Source: Sulfurisphaera javensis (lineage in GTDB: Archaea > Thermoproteota > Thermoprotei_A > Sulfolobales > Sulfolobaceae). From it: a stretch of 64,000 nucleotides of DNA. Below, one piece after another: positions 30,490 through 45,152 of this stretch. Position 1 is the stretch's first letter. Every line of letters starts with the position of its first letter. The stretch spans positions 2,231,812 to 2,295,811 of the forward strand of contig NZ_AP031322.1 of the NCBI RefSeq assembly GCF_041154675.1, given 5' to 3'. The notes under the pieces were generated by a model. It was not told the origin of the DNA. It made no database searches and saw only the letters and a program-made list of their open reading frames with translations. The translations under genes and the position numbers were made by a program.

Positions 30490-31080
30490 ATGCTTTTAAG
30501 ATCTTACTCAATAAAAATAATTATGAAAAAAGACTTAAGACCATTGTTATTCTCTTCTATTGCGATTGTTCCAATTGGAGGAAGTACAATTTCTTCTTAT
30601 ATTTTATCTGATTATTTAAGGGATTTCTTCGAGACTTTAAGATATCTTCCACTAATATGGGGACTGTCAACCTTATCATCCTTCTTAGTCGCTTATTATT
30701 ATTTTAGACAATGGATGTTTGAAATTCTAGCCGTTGTAATAGTAGCCCCTATTTTAGTTTCTTTTATAAATAGTAAAAGATTTGAGAATATTAAAATAGA
30801 TGTAAATGAATATTACATTGAAATAAAATTTGAAGTTCCTATGAAAAGATTATCCTTTGATAATCCATCAACCTTATTTGAATACGTTTTTGACAAAGCT
30901 CTTAAGAAGATCAAACCCCCATATTTATTTAAATTAAGGAGCTTAGATAATTGTGGGAATTTGAAAGTAGTTCCAAGGGAGAATTCAATTATATTAAGAA
31001 AACGATGTGGTGATACTGTTGTTGAAATAATTATATCAAATAATGATAAGGCTGATCTAAAAGTAACAATGACTTATTAA
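30490..31080 (+). CDS. hypothetical membrane protein
   Basis: 196 residues. Two to three hydrophobic segments lie in the first ~95 residues (around 20-42, 52-68 and 75-92), followed by a soluble strand-rich domain (~95-196). No recognised family. An ATG at 30523 is an alternative start that would still keep the first membrane segment. Monocistronic; followed by 230 bases with no gene. Confidence 0.6.
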   Translation: MLLRSYSIKIIMKKDLRPLLFSSIAIVPIGGSTISSYILSDYLRDFFETLRYLPLIWGLSTLSSFLVAYYYFRQWMFEILAVVIVAPILVSFINSKRFENIKIDVNEYYIEIKFEVPMKRLSFDNPSTLFEYVFDKALKKIKPPYLFKLRSLDNCGNLKVVPRENSIILRKRCGDTVVEIIISNNDKADLKVTMTY

Positions 31081-31310
31081 ATTCATGTGTAACTGAAGAT
31101 CAAATCTGTAGACAAAGCGCTTGAAACTCTCTGAAACAAAGAAAGGAAGTCTGAACCATTAAAATTATTTGGGCAATTTGGGTTTTTATTACGAATTGTA
31201 TTTCATTAGCTTTATCAGTTTTATTTAAACATATGGTCAAATCTTATATGCTAAAAATTACTTATATGATAGAATTTTAAAAATTATTTAAACTTGAAGA
31301 AATATTTAAC

Positions 31311-32195
31311 TTAGATTAGTTTTATTACAATTAATGTAATTAATATTATAGCTAAATAAGGAGAAGATAACTTAAACGATTCCCAAGCTTCCTCTGCAGT
31401 TGGATTTCTATATAGTTTAAACGAGGTATATAATAGCATTACAGATGCTAATAGAGCAACAATAGTGTAGATTAAACCAACATATAATCCAATTAATAGT
31501 GCAAATGGTATCATTAAAGCATTAGATACTGCAATAGCTTTAGCTGAAGTTTTTTCATCTTTTAGAACTGGTAACATTGGTATTTCAGCGTTTTTATAAT
31601 CATCTCTAAATCTTAACGCTAAGGACCAGAAGTGACCCGGAGTCCACATGAATATTAAGAAACCTAATAGGAAAGATAAGAGTGTAAAAGTGTCACTACT
31701 TGCTGCAAAACCAGCCCACGCTGACGCGCTACCAGCAAAACCACCTATTACTATATTCCACCAAGTTCTAGGTTTTAGCCATATAGAATAGATGACCACA
31801 TAGATAAATGAACCTAATGCTATAAATAATGCAGTTAATGGATTAGCTAAAAATCCTAATAAGGTCCCAGCAACGATAAATATTGCACCCACCATATAAG
31901 CTTCTCTTTTTCCAACTTCACCCTTAACAGTAGGCCTCCATGAGGTTCTCTTCATTTTACTATCTCTTTCAATCTCCAGTCCTCCGTTAATTATCATTCC
32001 TCCTCCAGCAGCTAAACTCCCACCAATTAGTACAGCTAGAAAGCTAATTATAATGCTTGTAATATTAACTACCTTAGGTAATCCTAATACAAACCCAGCA
32101 ATAGCAGCTAAATCCAACAAACTAATAACTCTGGGTTTTGAAAGCTTAATGTAATCAACTAGTTTCCTTGAAATATTTATTGACATGAGTCTCAC
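31311..32195 (-). CDS. ctaB: protoheme IX farnesyltransferase (heme o synthase)
   Basis: 294 residues, about nine membrane helices (UbiA superfamily). Seen: '[20 protein letters not shown]', a first polar loop '[19 protein letters not shown]' (the N-D-x-x-x-D prenyl-binding region in modified form) and '[27 protein letters not shown]', diagnostic for CtaB/CyoE. Provides heme O/A-type cofactor for terminal oxidases. GTG at 32195 is used here; an ATG at 32186 is equally plausible. Confidence 0.92.
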   Translation of the reverse strand: MRLMSINISRKLVDYIKLSKPRVISLLDLAAIAGFVLGLPKVVNITSIIISFLAVLIGGSLAAGGGMIINGGLEIERDSKMKRTSWRPTVKGEVGKREAYMVGAIFIVAGTLLGFLANPLTALFIALGSFIYVVIYSIWLKPRTWWNIVIGGFAGSASAWAGFAASSDTFTLLSFLLGFLIFMWTPGHFWSLALRFRDDYKNAEIPMLPVLKDEKTSAKAIAVSNALMIPFALLIGLYVGLIYTIVALLASVMLLYTSFKLYRNPTAEEAWESFKLSSPYLAIILITLIVIKLI

Positions 32196-32254
32196 GTATA
32201 TTTTTGTATTTTACGTACTTAAATATTTTCTTAAATAATTACTAGTAAAGAAAA

Positions 32255-33175
32255 TTACAAGCAATTTCTCTTTAAAAGAATCAGATCAGATAAAGCTGCA
32301 TATGCTGCATTTAAAGGTCCAGCTCCAGGTCCTCTAATCAGAATAGTCTGAATATCAGTAGTTATCTCTAAGGCATTTTCTACTCCGTCGACTGAGTACA
32401 AAGGATCCTCTGGATCAAGTATTTTAGGCTTAACCCAAACGTCGTTTTCGTCTCCATAAGCTATTAACTTTACTTTTCCTTGCTTAGGCAAATCCTTATT
32501 GATTCCCTCAAACTTTACATTATGAATGGTAACGTTCTTGTTTAACATGTAATTTGCTAAAATTGTAACTTTCGCTGCTGCATCAAAGCCATTAATATCT
32601 AAAGTTGGGTCTTCTTCTGCATAACCTCTTCTTTGAGCTTCTTTTAATGCTTCCTCAAAACTACTCCCTTTGCTCATAAGGGTTAATATAAAGTTCGTTG
32701 TCCCATTAAGTATTCCTCTAATTCTTTTAACCTCACTAGCTGGAAGTACTCTATAAAGATTTATTGATGGAGTACCACTCATTACTGTACCTTGAAAACC
32801 AATTTTTACACCTTTTGATTTAGCTAGGCTAAAGATTTCGTTATATGCCAAAGCTAATGGGGCTTTGTTAGTAGTTATTATGCTAACTCTGTCTTTGATT
32901 GCATCCTTATACAGAGAAAGAGAGGGTTCCCCATCTTTATAATTTGCTGAAGAAACATCTATTATAACGTCAGGCTTTACAATTTCATAAGCTTTAAACA
33001 CGTCTCCCTGCATGTCGGCTGTAAATTCCTCCTTATCTTTTAGCATTATTCCTTTCCTTGTTACTATCCCAGCAATTTCTACGTCGTTTAGCTCAGTGAC
33101 TTTGTTTTTCTTTTCGTGGAGTAATTTCCTAAATGATTTTCCCACATTTCCAAATCCAAAGAGTAATAGTTTCAT
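32255..33175 (-). CDS. hom: homoserine dehydrogenase
   Basis: About 306 residues from the ATG at 33175, which overlaps the upstream stop codon (ATGA). Reduces aspartate semialdehyde to homoserine for threonine and methionine. Seen: '[17 protein letters not shown]' (NAD(P) site), '[10 protein letters not shown]', '[16 protein letters not shown]', '[14 protein letters not shown]' and '[11 protein letters not shown]...[24 protein letters not shown]' blocks. The short form lacks a C-terminal ACT domain. Last gene of nikR-B3/4-hom. Confidence 0.92.
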   Translation of the reverse strand: MKLLLFGFGNVGKSFRKLLHEKKNKVTELNDVEIAGIVTRKGIMLKDKEEFTADMQGDVFKAYEIVKPDVIIDVSSANYKDGEPSLSLYKDAIKDRVSIITTNKAPLALAYNEIFSLAKSKGVKIGFQGTVMSGTPSINLYRVLPASEVKRIRGILNGTTNFILTLMSKGSSFEEALKEAQRRGYAEEDPTLDINGFDAAAKVTILANYMLNKNVTIHNVKFEGINKDLPKQGKVKLIAYGDENDVWVKPKILDPEDPLYSVDGVENALEITTDIQTILIRGPGAGPLNAAYAALSDLILLKRNCL

Positions 33176-33843
33176 GCTATATTCACCACACCATCCCATT
33201 TTCCATTTGCGTATTTTACGAGTAGCTCAGCAGTTAATTTAGCAGCTCTTATTACTAAATCTTTCTCTACTCCTGGAACACCAGCTGAAACTATGAGCAC
33301 ATTTTTCGTCTCTAACATAATGTTAGTTAATGTGGAGTCTCTATGTGGGTAAATGTGCATCACTTTTCCACTGTCATCAACCATAATAGGAATATTAGGA
33401 TTAATTTTCTCTGGTTCCTTTTTCCCTATACCATAAAAAAATTCATTTCCTTTACTTAGAATAATCTTAGGATTTCCTATTATTTTATCCATGTCATATA
33501 AGCCAATCGGGACTAAAGTTTCTGTACTAACAATATTTCCAGCATCAACCACGTTATTTATTCTAGGTAATTTTCCATTTCTTGCTACTCTTCTTCTCAA
33601 TGCCTCACCACTAGGTCTAGTTTTAGTTGGATCTATGCCAATTTTCCAATAAAAGTCTCTATATGCTCTTACTACTGGATTATCCTTAAGGGAGTCTGGA
33701 TTTTCACTTCTATATTTTTCTTCTATCTTTTGTAATTCTTTTTCTATTTCGTTATTTTCTTTTTCTACTTTAACATTATGAACTTCGGTAAAACCAACAA
33801 ATATTCCTAATTTCTTTGCATCTTCATATACTTTAACAATCAT
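33172..33843 (-). CDS. B3/B4 tRNA-binding-domain protein
   Basis: 223 residues. Contains the B3/B4 domain known from the PheRS beta subunit and stand-alone editing-like proteins: '[32 protein letters not shown]' and '[22 protein letters not shown]' are the characteristic blocks. Stand-alone members are suspected to edit mischarged tRNA or bind amino acids, but this is unproven. Lies 3 bases after the nikR-like stop and overlaps hom by 4 bases, so the three genes are one operon. Confidence 0.82.
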   Translation of the reverse strand: MIVKVYEDAKKLGIFVGFTEVHNVKVEKENNEIEKELQKIEEKYRSENPDSLKDNPVVRAYRDFYWKIGIDPTKTRPSGEALRRRVARNGKLPRINNVVDAGNIVSTETLVPIGLYDMDKIIGNPKIILSKGNEFFYGIGKKEPEKINPNIPIMVDDSGKVMHIYPHRDSTLTNIMLETKNVLIVSAGVPGVEKDLVIRAAKLTAELLVKYANGKWDGVVNIA

Positions 33844-33846
33844 AGT

Positions 33847-34230
33847 TTATGTTTCTGGTGTGGAGACAATAAACCTTACTTTTTTAACCCCTTTGATTTG
33901 TGATAGCTTGCTAGTTAGTTCAACTAAATCCTTCTTTTTTCCTTTTACAGCGATAGCCTCAATGCATTGTTGACCAACATGAATATGTAAAACTGAAATT
34001 ATTTTATCCTCATGTTCATGCTGAAACTTAGTTACTTCAGTTGCATCTTCATCATAAACCAGGTTAATTATACCATAAACGAAGCTATCACTATCTTCAT
34101 TTTCATCGAGATAATTTCTTAGTGAAACTTGAAACACTTTACTTCTATCTACTACTTGTTTTTCTCTCAAATACCTCTCTAGTCTCTCATATAATTCTCT
34201 AGGTATAGAAATGCTAATCTTTTCGCTCAT
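33847..34230 (-). CDS. nikR: NikR-like ribbon-helix-helix metal-responsive regulator
   Basis: 127 residues. N-terminal RHH domain '[19 protein letters not shown]' plus helix with '[13 protein letters not shown]'; C-terminal ACT-like domain with candidate nickel ligands H71 or H73, H82, H84 and C89 (H-I-H-x4-C). In E. coli NikR the last spacing is H-x5-C, so one residue is missing here and metal preference may differ. It heads the B3/4-hom operon and is divergent from tldD. 30 bases separate the two starts. Confidence 0.8.
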   Translation of the reverse strand: MSEKISISIPRELYERLERYLREKQVVDRSKVFQVSLRNYLDENEDSDSFVYGIINLVYDEDATEVTKFQHEHEDKIISVLHIHVGQQCIEAIAVKGKKKDLVELTSKLSQIKGVKKVRFIVSTPET

Positions 34231-34240
34231 TTATATAAAC

Positions 34241-34254
34241 TACTCATCAGAGTA
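34241..34254. promoter_or_regulatory. palindrome between nikR-like gene and tldD
   Basis: TACTCATCAGAGTA: 5-bp arms around ATCA in a 30-base divergent gap. It sits between the TATA boxes of the two genes (TTTATATAAA near 34229-34238 for tldD; TATTTTAC near 34260 for nikR), so a regulator bound here would block both. A NikR-like autoregulator is the natural candidate, by inference only. Confidence 0.35.
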
Positions 34255-34260
34255 AAATAT

Positions 34261-35599
34261 ATGGATTTATTAAAAAAGGCTGAAGAACTAGGAGCCACTT
34301 TTGCTGACCTTAGAGTAATGAAAATTAAAGAATTATCTCTAACCGTAACAGAAGATAGAGAAATTATTAACACTAATGGAGTTGATGAAGGTTTTTCTCT
34401 TAGAGTTCTTTATAGAAATAATTGGGGATATAAGTCTGGTACTAGAGAAATAAATGAAGAAGATTTACAGGATGCAATTAACGTAAGTTATGGAGATGAA
34501 AAGGTCAACATAGTTTATGTTCCTCCAAAAAAGGATAAAGTAGATATCAAGGTTAAATACGAATTTAATAAGTCTATCTCTGAAAAACTTAACGATTTAA
34601 AAAAACTCAGAGAAAGCGTTTTCTCGCTTTCAGATAGGATAAAAAGCGTTAATATTCGATATTATGAAACGCATTATGATAAAGAGTATTATAGCACGGA
34701 AGACAGAGACATTAAACAAAAATATGTTGTTAGTGGTTTTTCAATAGTTGTTGTTGCAAGAGAAAATGACATAACTGCATCCGCTTATGTATCTAAATCC
34801 ACATTTCAAGGTTATCCATTAGAAGTTTTTGATATAAATGAAGTTTTGGAAACTTTAAAAAGAAGAATTGAAGGACAACTTAAAGGTAAAACACCGAAAG
34901 CTGATAAGTATACCGTAATTTTAGCCCCAGAAGTTGTAGGAGTTTTTGCTCACGAGGCTGTAGGTCATTTAGCTGAGGCTGATTTGGCAGTTAACGGAAT
35001 ACTTTATGAGTTAAGGGGAAAGAAGATAGCAAATGATTACGTAAATATTGTTGATTCCCCTTACTTAGACTTTCCTATGGCAATTGGACTTACAGTTTAT
35101 GACGACGAGGGAATTGAAGGTAGGGAAGTTTACATTATTAAAGATGGAGTTGTAAATGAGTTTCTCACTGACAGGTTTTATTCGGCTTATTTAGGACAAA
35201 AGCCTACTGGTAATGCGAGAGCTGAAGACTTCAGAAACCCAGTAATAATAAGAATGAGAAACACTTACATAATGCCCGGTAACTTCTCTTATGAGGAAAT
35301 GATAAATGATATTAAGCAAGGCATATTACTTGTCTCTCCTAGAGGAGGTCAAACAAGTCCAGATGGTACTTTTCAATTTGGAATACAAGAGGCATATACA
35401 ATAGAAAACGGGGAAATAAAAGAGCCTCTGAGAAATGTAGGAATAGCTGGGTATACAATAGAAACATTAAGGGATATTTCAGCAGTATCAAAAGAGTTTA
35501 ATGTCTCACCGGGTTATTGTGGTAAGGATGGGCAAAGTGTGCCAGTAGGCGTTGGGGGACCTTATGTGAAAGTAAATAATATGAAGGTAGGTGGTGTAG

Positions 35600-35607
<8 letters not shown>
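34261..35607 (+). CDS. tldD: TldD-type metalloprotease subunit
   Basis: 448 residues. Has the zinc motif HEAVGH at 231-236 followed by '[10 protein letters not shown]', an extended HExxxH typical of TldD, and the family C-terminal '[15 protein letters not shown]'-like block ([20 protein letters not shown]) and '[17 protein letters not shown]'. TldD/TldE form a heterodimeric peptidase; Sulfolobus members have been studied biochemically. Overlaps tldE by 8 bases. Confidence 0.9.
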
Positions 35608-36844
<1,237 letters not shown>

Positions 36845-36885
36845 AAGATTTAAATTCTATCTATCAGTTAAGAAAAGTGATAAAT

Positions 36886-37314
36886 ATGTTTAAAAAAATC
36901 CTCGTAGCATATGATGGTTCTGATCACGCTGCAAGAGCGTTAGATATCGGAATAGACTTAGCAAAAAGATATGAGGCAAAGCTTGACATAGTAGAGGTTG
37001 TTGATACTGCAGCATTATTAGGTATGGGAGTTGCCCCTATACCCGGAGAAGTAATACAGCAAGTTTACAATAAGGCAAAGAGTGATATTGATAATGCAAA
37101 GTCAAAGGCTCAGACTCAGGGAGTGAAAGAAGTGGAAGGAGTTGTTCTTGAAGGAGATCCCGCTACAGCAATTCTTGAATATGCTGGTAAAAATGGTATA
37201 GATTTGATTGTCACTGGAAGCAGAGGTCTCTCAACATTTAAGAGATTAATCTTAGGAAGTGTATCAACTAAGTTAGTTCAAGAAGCAAAAGTCCCTGTTT
37301 TAGTAGTTAAGTAA
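36886..37314 (+). CDS. universal stress protein (UspA family)
   Basis: 142 residues from ATG 36886 (MFKKILVAYDGSDHAARALD); a GTG at 36877 would add three residues. Single Usp domain with the ATP-binding signature 'GSRGLSTFKRLILGSVSTKLV' near the C-terminus and 'AYDGSDHA' at the N-terminus. Probably nucleotide-binding. Monocistronic. Confidence 0.9.
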   Translation: MFKKILVAYDGSDHAARALDIGIDLAKRYEAKLDIVEVVDTAALLGMGVAPIPGEVIQQVYNKAKSDIDNAKSKAQTQGVKEVEGVVLEGDPATAILEYAGKNGIDLIVTGSRGLSTFKRLILGSVSTKLVQEAKVPVLVVK

Positions 37315-37322
37315 ATTTTTTC

Positions 37323-39213
<1,891 letters not shown>

Positions 39214-39331
39214 CTAAAATTTAAATCTCTATTGAAGTGTATTTACATTTTTTACCATCGTTACTCAATTTGTACAACTCTTATTAACAAAAGGATTTTA
39301 AGCAAGAGGAGAATTGTAATTAGGGATTGTA

Positions 39332-39856
39332 ATGGGTAATGAGCTACTCTTGACTGGAAACTTACAAGAGGTCTCTAAAAAAGCTATTGAATGGTTAATT
39401 AATAGAAGACCAATAAAGAACCTAATAGATTGGGGCATTTCGTTCTCTTTGTGGCCTCCTCATTTGACGACAAGTTGTTGTGGAACAGAGTTTGGAGCTT
39501 TTGCAGCAGCTAGATTCGATTCAGAGAGGTTTGGAGTTCTGCCTTTCTCTTCAGCTAGACAAACTAACTTATTAGTGATTGAAGGTACTCTGACAAGGAA
39601 AATGGCTAGAGCAGCAAAAATAGTTTATGACCAAATGCCAGAACCAAAGTGGGTTATAGCAATGGGTGCTTGTTCTTTAGAGGGAGGGATCTTCTGGAAT
39701 TCTTACAACACAGTGCTTCCTTCAGAAATAGGTATTCCAGTAGATATTTATGCACCTGGATGCCCAACAAGACCAGAAGCATTAGCTAGGGCAATAATAA
39801 CATTACAAAAAAGAATAAGAGGAAATGGTCAAATGGTAAAGGCTAAGTCTGCATAA
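39332..39856 (+). CDS. nuoB: NADH dehydrogenase-like subunit B (NuoB/PSST family)
   Basis: 174 residues. Carries the cluster N2 cysteines C49-C50 (TTSCCGTEFGA), C114 (GACSLEGGIFWNSYN) and C144 (PGCPTRPEALA). It is the [4Fe-4S] subunit that transfers electrons to quinone in complex I-type or hydrogenase-like complexes. No other nuo gene is nearby, so it is an isolated copy. Its 3' end overlaps the convergent hypothetical gene by 28 bases. Confidence 0.9.
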   Translation: MGNELLLTGNLQEVSKKAIEWLINRRPIKNLIDWGISFSLWPPHLTTSCCGTEFGAFAAARFDSERFGVLPFSSARQTNLLVIEGTLTRKMARAAKIVYDQMPEPKWVIAMGACSLEGGIFWNSYNTVLPSEIGIPVDIYAPGCPTRPEALARAIITLQKRIRGNGQMVKAKSA

Positions 39857-40356
39857 TCTATATCTATTACTTTTCCTTTTACAGCTTTCTTATATTCTGG
39901 TTCTATTTTTGCTGGTAAGTCCTCTACATCAATTCCGTTCCATAACCTTAGAAATTCTTTTATACCTTCAACCAATTCTTTTCTATTTGTTCCTATCACT
40001 GGCACATCATGTAAAATTAAAATTTTATCAGGTTTTCCTTTTTTGAAACCAAGAAAACGAAGCTCAGTAGTAAGAAACTTTTCTAGTTTTTTAGCTCGTA
40101 ATGATACTACTACTTCATCCTCATCAATAAGTGAAGTTAGTCCTCCATCGTCTTTAAACGAAACAGTGTACTTATATCCAGTGTAAATTTTTTTGCCATT
40201 TAATAGAAATAATTCTCTAAGTTTAATTCCATCTTCATTATAAGATATAAAAACTGGATAATCATCAGCTAGTGAAGATACAAATTTCTTAGTCAATATA
40301 ACATATTTTACTTCTGGTTTTAGTATTGAAGATATATCAATTCCCTGGAGTTTCAT
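39829..40356 (-). CDS. hypothetical protein convergent with nuoB
   Basis: 175 residues, mixed alpha/beta, no membrane segment or Cys motif. 'EDEVVVSLRAKKLEKFLTTELRFLGFKKGKPDKILILHDVP' in the middle suggests a compact domain. I do not recognise a family. The convergent overlap with nuoB (28 bases) is the only contextual link. Confidence 0.6.
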   Translation of the reverse strand: MKLQGIDISSILKPEVKYVILTKKFVSSLADDYPVFISYNEDGIKLRELFLLNGKKIYTGYKYTVSFKDDGGLTSLIDEDEVVVSLRAKKLEKFLTTELRFLGFKKGKPDKILILHDVPVIGTNRKELVEGIKEFLRLWNGIDVEDLPAKIEPEYKKAVKGKVIDIDYADLAFTI

Positions 40357-40647
40357 GATTAAAAATATGTAATCAAACCTTATCTTTTTTTCATTTAATC
40401 AAACTTTAATTTGCTTAAAAGTCATGTGAACAATTTTTAATATAGAAAAAATAGCTGAATTTAATCCTTATTTTATGATTGTACTCGTAATTAGTATTTC
40501 TTTCTAATGAACATTTATGTAAAATATAATTATAAATATCTACGACAAATTAAAAAGTTTTCAACATACTAATTTTTATATAATACTAGAACTATAACAC
40601 TTAAATTCTATTTCTAATATTTATAATCTAAATACGAAACATATATT
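40357..40647. other. AT-rich intergenic gap
   Basis: 290 bases, very AT-rich, between two divergent genes. TATA-like stretches occur, and the end probably holds the M20 peptidase promoter (TATTTATAATC near 40618-40628). I see no gene, RNA or clear repeat. Confidence 0.5.
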
Positions 40648-41781
<1,134 letters not shown>

Positions 41782-41796
<15 letters not shown>

Positions 41797-43032
41797 ATAT
41801 CTAAATATTAAAGAAGAAACATAAAGCAAAATCCCAGCTATAATAAAGTCTATACCATAACTTAAATAATGTGTAATATAGCCAGAAAGTAAGCTGCCTA
41901 TAAATAGAGAGATACCCACTACTGTACTATAAACTCCTAGGTTTTTGCCTTGAGATCTTTCTCCAACTATTTTAAATATCAAAGTATTAGAAGCTGAGTA
42001 AAATATTGCAAATGCAATTCCTGCAGCTAAAGGGTAAAATATAATTCCAAGTAATAGAATACCGAAACCGTTAAACAGTAATGCGCCTATCCCAAGAACA
42101 ATGTAGGATGTTCCTCTTAGTAATAGAGACTTATGAGCTAAATCAGTTTCATTCTTTTCACTTATTATCCTTTCAACAACTCTAAAACCAACTATTTGAA
42201 ACACCATACCAATAGTTATAACTAAAAGTGCTTCAGATTTGTCTAATCCTTTAACATAAAGGCTTGCTGGATAAACTGTATTGAATATACCACTACTTAT
42301 GTAAAAAATTATAATTGCTATGTAAAGTAAAGGAATATAATTTATAGGTTTTCTTAATAATCTACTTAATCTAAATAATTTGAAATTATGAGGATTTGGC
42401 AAATGTAAAAACATTAAAGGTAAATGTAATAGTCTTGTAAAGAATGACTCTCTATGATGAAGAATTGCTGTTCTTTCAAATGTTATTATCGGATTTGGTA
42501 ATATTTTTACTGAGATAGCTGTAGTTATTCCCATTATTAAAGCTAGTATGAAGATTATTTGAAAAATCCTTAAATATATTACTAGAAATGTAGATAGTAA
42601 TAATCCTATTAGAGTTCCTATTGAGGAAAATAAAGAAAACCTAGAAAATAAAGATCCCCATTCTTTCTTCTCAGCAGATTCCATCACTAAAAGGTTGAAT
42701 GGGGTTGTTGAAGCTGTGCTAGTGAATATTAACAATGAATAACCTAATGCTATTAAAGATAAATTCCTAGAATAAGATAAGAGTAATAAAGATACTGTAG
42801 TTCCAGAAAAGCTAATTAGAATTTGTTTTTTTCTGCTCATTTTATCAGCTCTAAATCCCCAAAAAATAGAAGATGGTATAAGAATTAAATTTCCTAAGGA
42901 AATTACATAGGCTACATCTATAGCATTACCTCCTAAAGAAATTATTTGTAATGTTATTAATGTGGAGATTGGTCCTATAGTAGCGTTATATGGTAATGTT
43001 AAGTAAAGCCATTTAGTGTCTCTCTTTATCAA
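41782..43032 (-). CDS. MFS transporter
   Basis: 416 residues, about 12 membrane helices. The loop between helices 2 and 3 has 'GFRADKMSRKKQI', the MFS motif A (GxxxDRxGRRR-like), and a long cytoplasmic middle loop rich in His (around 188-225: RTAILHHRESFFTRLLHLP) separates the two halves. Substrate unknown. Single gene, facing the M20 peptidase. Confidence 0.85.
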
Positions 43033-43150
43033 TCTGAGTTTAAACAGTACCAGTTGCTTTTAAAATTTCTCTTAGTATTTTAATTAAGCTTCTAATGTTT
43101 ATGTTTAACAATGTTAATTTGATTAAGGGCTATCTTTAGTAAGTTAAGGT

Positions 43151-43162
43151 TTTTTTATAAAA
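43151..43162 (+). promoter_or_regulatory. TATA box of the por operon
   Basis: TTTTTTATAAAA, centred about 29 bases upstream of the porC ATG at 43186, consistent with leaderless transcription of the four-gene operon. Confidence 0.6.
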
Positions 43163-43185
43163 CGAGAAAATACTTATGTGATAAG

Positions 43186-43731
43186 ATGCTTATAGAACTA
43201 GCATTAAGAGGTAGAGGAGGCCAAGGAGTAGTTACTGCTGGGGAGTTAATGGTAAAGGCCATGGTTATTGAAGATAAATATGCCCAATCAATTCCATTTT
43301 ATGGTGGTGAGAGAAGAGGAGCACCAGTTGTCTCCTTCTTAAGACTTTCAGATCAACCAATTCTCTTACATAGAGAAGTTTATAATTCAGATGGCGTAGC
43401 AGTATTTGACCCTTCTCTTATTCAAATTATGAATATAACTGAAGGAATAAAAGAGAATGGATTTCTTTTAATAAATACTCCAGAAGCTAAAAAATGGTGG
43501 AAAAACGAATATATTATTGATGCAACTTCAATTGCAAAAGAACTAGGTTTAGTAGTTGCTGGATGGGCTGTTGTTAACACTACAATGATAGGCGCATTAG
43601 CAAAAGTCTTAGGTCAACCCTCACTTTCATCTTTAGAGGAGGCAGTAAAGGAAGAGTTTCCAGGTAAATTAGGTGAATTGAATGCAGAAGCTGTTGAAAG
43701 GGGGTATAAGGAGGTGAAAAAGGTTGATTAA
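43186..43731 (+). CDS. porC: pyruvate:ferredoxin oxidoreductase gamma subunit
   Basis: 181 residues. Gamma-subunit fold: '[21 protein letters not shown]', '[23 protein letters not shown]' and '[10 protein letters not shown]' match 2-oxoacid:acceptor oxidoreductase gamma. First of gamma-delta-alpha-beta. PFOR makes acetyl-CoA and reduced ferredoxin from pyruvate, or runs in reverse during CO2 fixation. Confidence 0.93.
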   Translation: MLIELALRGRGGQGVVTAGELMVKAMVIEDKYAQSIPFYGGERRGAPVVSFLRLSDQPILLHREVYNSDGVAVFDPSLIQIMNITEGIKENGFLLINTPEAKKWWKNEYIIDATSIAKELGLVVAGWAVVNTTMIGALAKVLGQPSLSSLEEAVKEEFPGKLGELNAEAVERGYKEVKKVD

Positions 43732-43990
43732 AGTACCAGAAGGAATTCCAATAGCTAGACCAAAAATAGGCTCAGCTGGAAAAACTGGTTTATGGAGAGT
43801 AGAAAGACCAGAAATACATTATGACAAATGTACGAAATGTAGGCTTTGTGTGCTATATTGCCCAGAAAATACTATTGATTTGCTTGAGAACCTTTATCCT
43901 CAAATAGATTATGATTATTGCAAGGGTTGTGGTGTTTGTGCTCAAGTTTGTCCTACAAAAGCAATTGAAATGGTAAAGGAGGTGAAATAA
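43724..43990 (+). CDS. porD: pyruvate:ferredoxin oxidoreductase delta (ferredoxin) subunit
   Basis: 88 residues. TTG start at 43724, supported by a strong GGAGGTGA ribosome site at 43710-43717; overlaps porC by 8 bases. Two full [4Fe-4S] motifs: C-x2-C-x2-C-x3-CP in '[12 protein letters not shown]' and '[12 protein letters not shown]'. Confidence 0.94.
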   Translation: MIKVPEGIPIARPKIGSAGKTGLWRVERPEIHYDKCTKCRLCVLYCPENTIDLLENLYPQIDYDYCKGCGVCAQVCPTKAIEMVKEVK

Positions 43991-43991
43991 A

Positions 43992-45152
43992 ATGGTTCAA
44001 GTTTTAAAAAGGAAATCATTAGCGTTAGTAGGAAATCATGCTGTAGCTTATGCAGTAAAGCAAGCTAAACCACAAGTTCTTGCAGTATTTCCAATAACTC
44101 CTCAAACTACTATGTTAGAGAAATTAGCAGAGTATATTCAAAAGGGTGAGTTGAAAGCTGAAATGATAAAAATAGAAAGTGAACATTCGGCAATGGCTTC
44201 TATTTATGGCGCTGCACTGGCTGGTGCAAGAGTATTTACAGCTACGGCATCTCAAGGGTTACTTTATATGGGCGAAATGATCTATTGGGCTGGAGGTCAA
44301 AGAGTACCAATAGTAGCAGCTGTAGCGACGAGAGCAATAGCAGAACCTTGGAGCATTTGGGATGATCACCAAGATTTTCTTAGCAAAAGAGATGCAATTT
44401 GGATACAAATGATGGCTGAAAATGTTCAAGAAGCATATGATCTTACTATTCAAGCCTTTAGAATTTCAGAAGATGAAAGAGTAATATTGCCAGTAATGAT
44501 GGGTTTCGATGGTTTTATTTTGACTCATACCATGGAAAGAGTGGAAGTACTAGAAGATTATGAGGTAGATTCTTTCTTACCGCCTAGGCAATTTAATTTA
44601 ATAGATTTCTCTGACCCAATAGGAATTGGCCCAATAGCTCAGCCAGATGAATACATGAGAATAAGATATGAAGCAATGAAATCCATGGAAAGAGCAAAAA
44701 GTGTAATTGAAGAAATAATGAGAGAATATGAGAGAATATCAGGTAAAAAGCAATATGGTCTAGTTGAATGTTATAGATGTGAAAATGCGAAATATGCTTT
44801 TGTAACAATGGGCGCATGGAGTGGAGACGCAAAAGTCGCTGTTGATAGGTTAAGAGATCAAGGAATTGAAGCTGGATTATTAAAGGTTAGAGTCTTTAGA
44901 CCATTCCCGAAGGAGAAAATAGCTGAATATTTGAATTCAATGAAAGGTGTAATAGTGTTTGATAGGGCTGCATCGTTTGGTTCTGGTGGAATATTAGCTA
45001 CTGAAGTAAAATCTGCACTTTATGGTTCTCAAACTCCAGTTTATAGTGTAATAGCCGGTTTAGGTGGAAAAGATGTTAGACCTTTACACTTCCAAAAGGT
45101 AATGGAAGATTTAGTTAATGGAAAATTGGAAGAAGAGAGGTGGATATTATGA
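43992..45152 (+). CDS. porA: pyruvate:ferredoxin oxidoreductase alpha subunit
   Basis: 386 residues. Opens with '[35 protein letters not shown]' and has '[29 protein letters not shown]', the alpha-subunit Pyr-binding signature, then '[10 protein letters not shown]' and a C-terminal domain with '[11 protein letters not shown]'-like '[15 protein letters not shown]'. A GGAGGTGAAATAAA ribosome site precedes ATG. Confidence 0.95.
   Translation: MVQVLKRKSLALVGNHAVAYAVKQAKPQVLAVFPITPQTTMLEKLAEYIQKGELKAEMIKIESEHSAMASIYGAALAGARVFTATASQGLLYMGEMIYWAGGQRVPIVAAVATRAIAEPWSIWDDHQDFLSKRDAIWIQMMAENVQEAYDLTIQAFRISEDERVILPVMMGFDGFILTHTMERVEVLEDYEVDSFLPPRQFNLIDFSDPIGIGPIAQPDEYMRIRYEAMKSMERAKSVIEEIMREYERISGKKQYGLVECYRCENAKYAFVTMGAWSGDAKVAVDRLRDQGIEAGLLKVRVFRPFPKEKIAEYLNSMKGVIVFDRAASFGSGGILATEVKSALYGSQTPVYSVIAGLGGKDVRPLHFQKVMEDLVNGKLEEERWIL

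Noticed and set aside
31081-31310. Several CTGA motifs (31093, 31131, 31151) suggesting another C/D box RNA
   Set aside because: No box C or C' (TGATGA) at proper distance on either strand.
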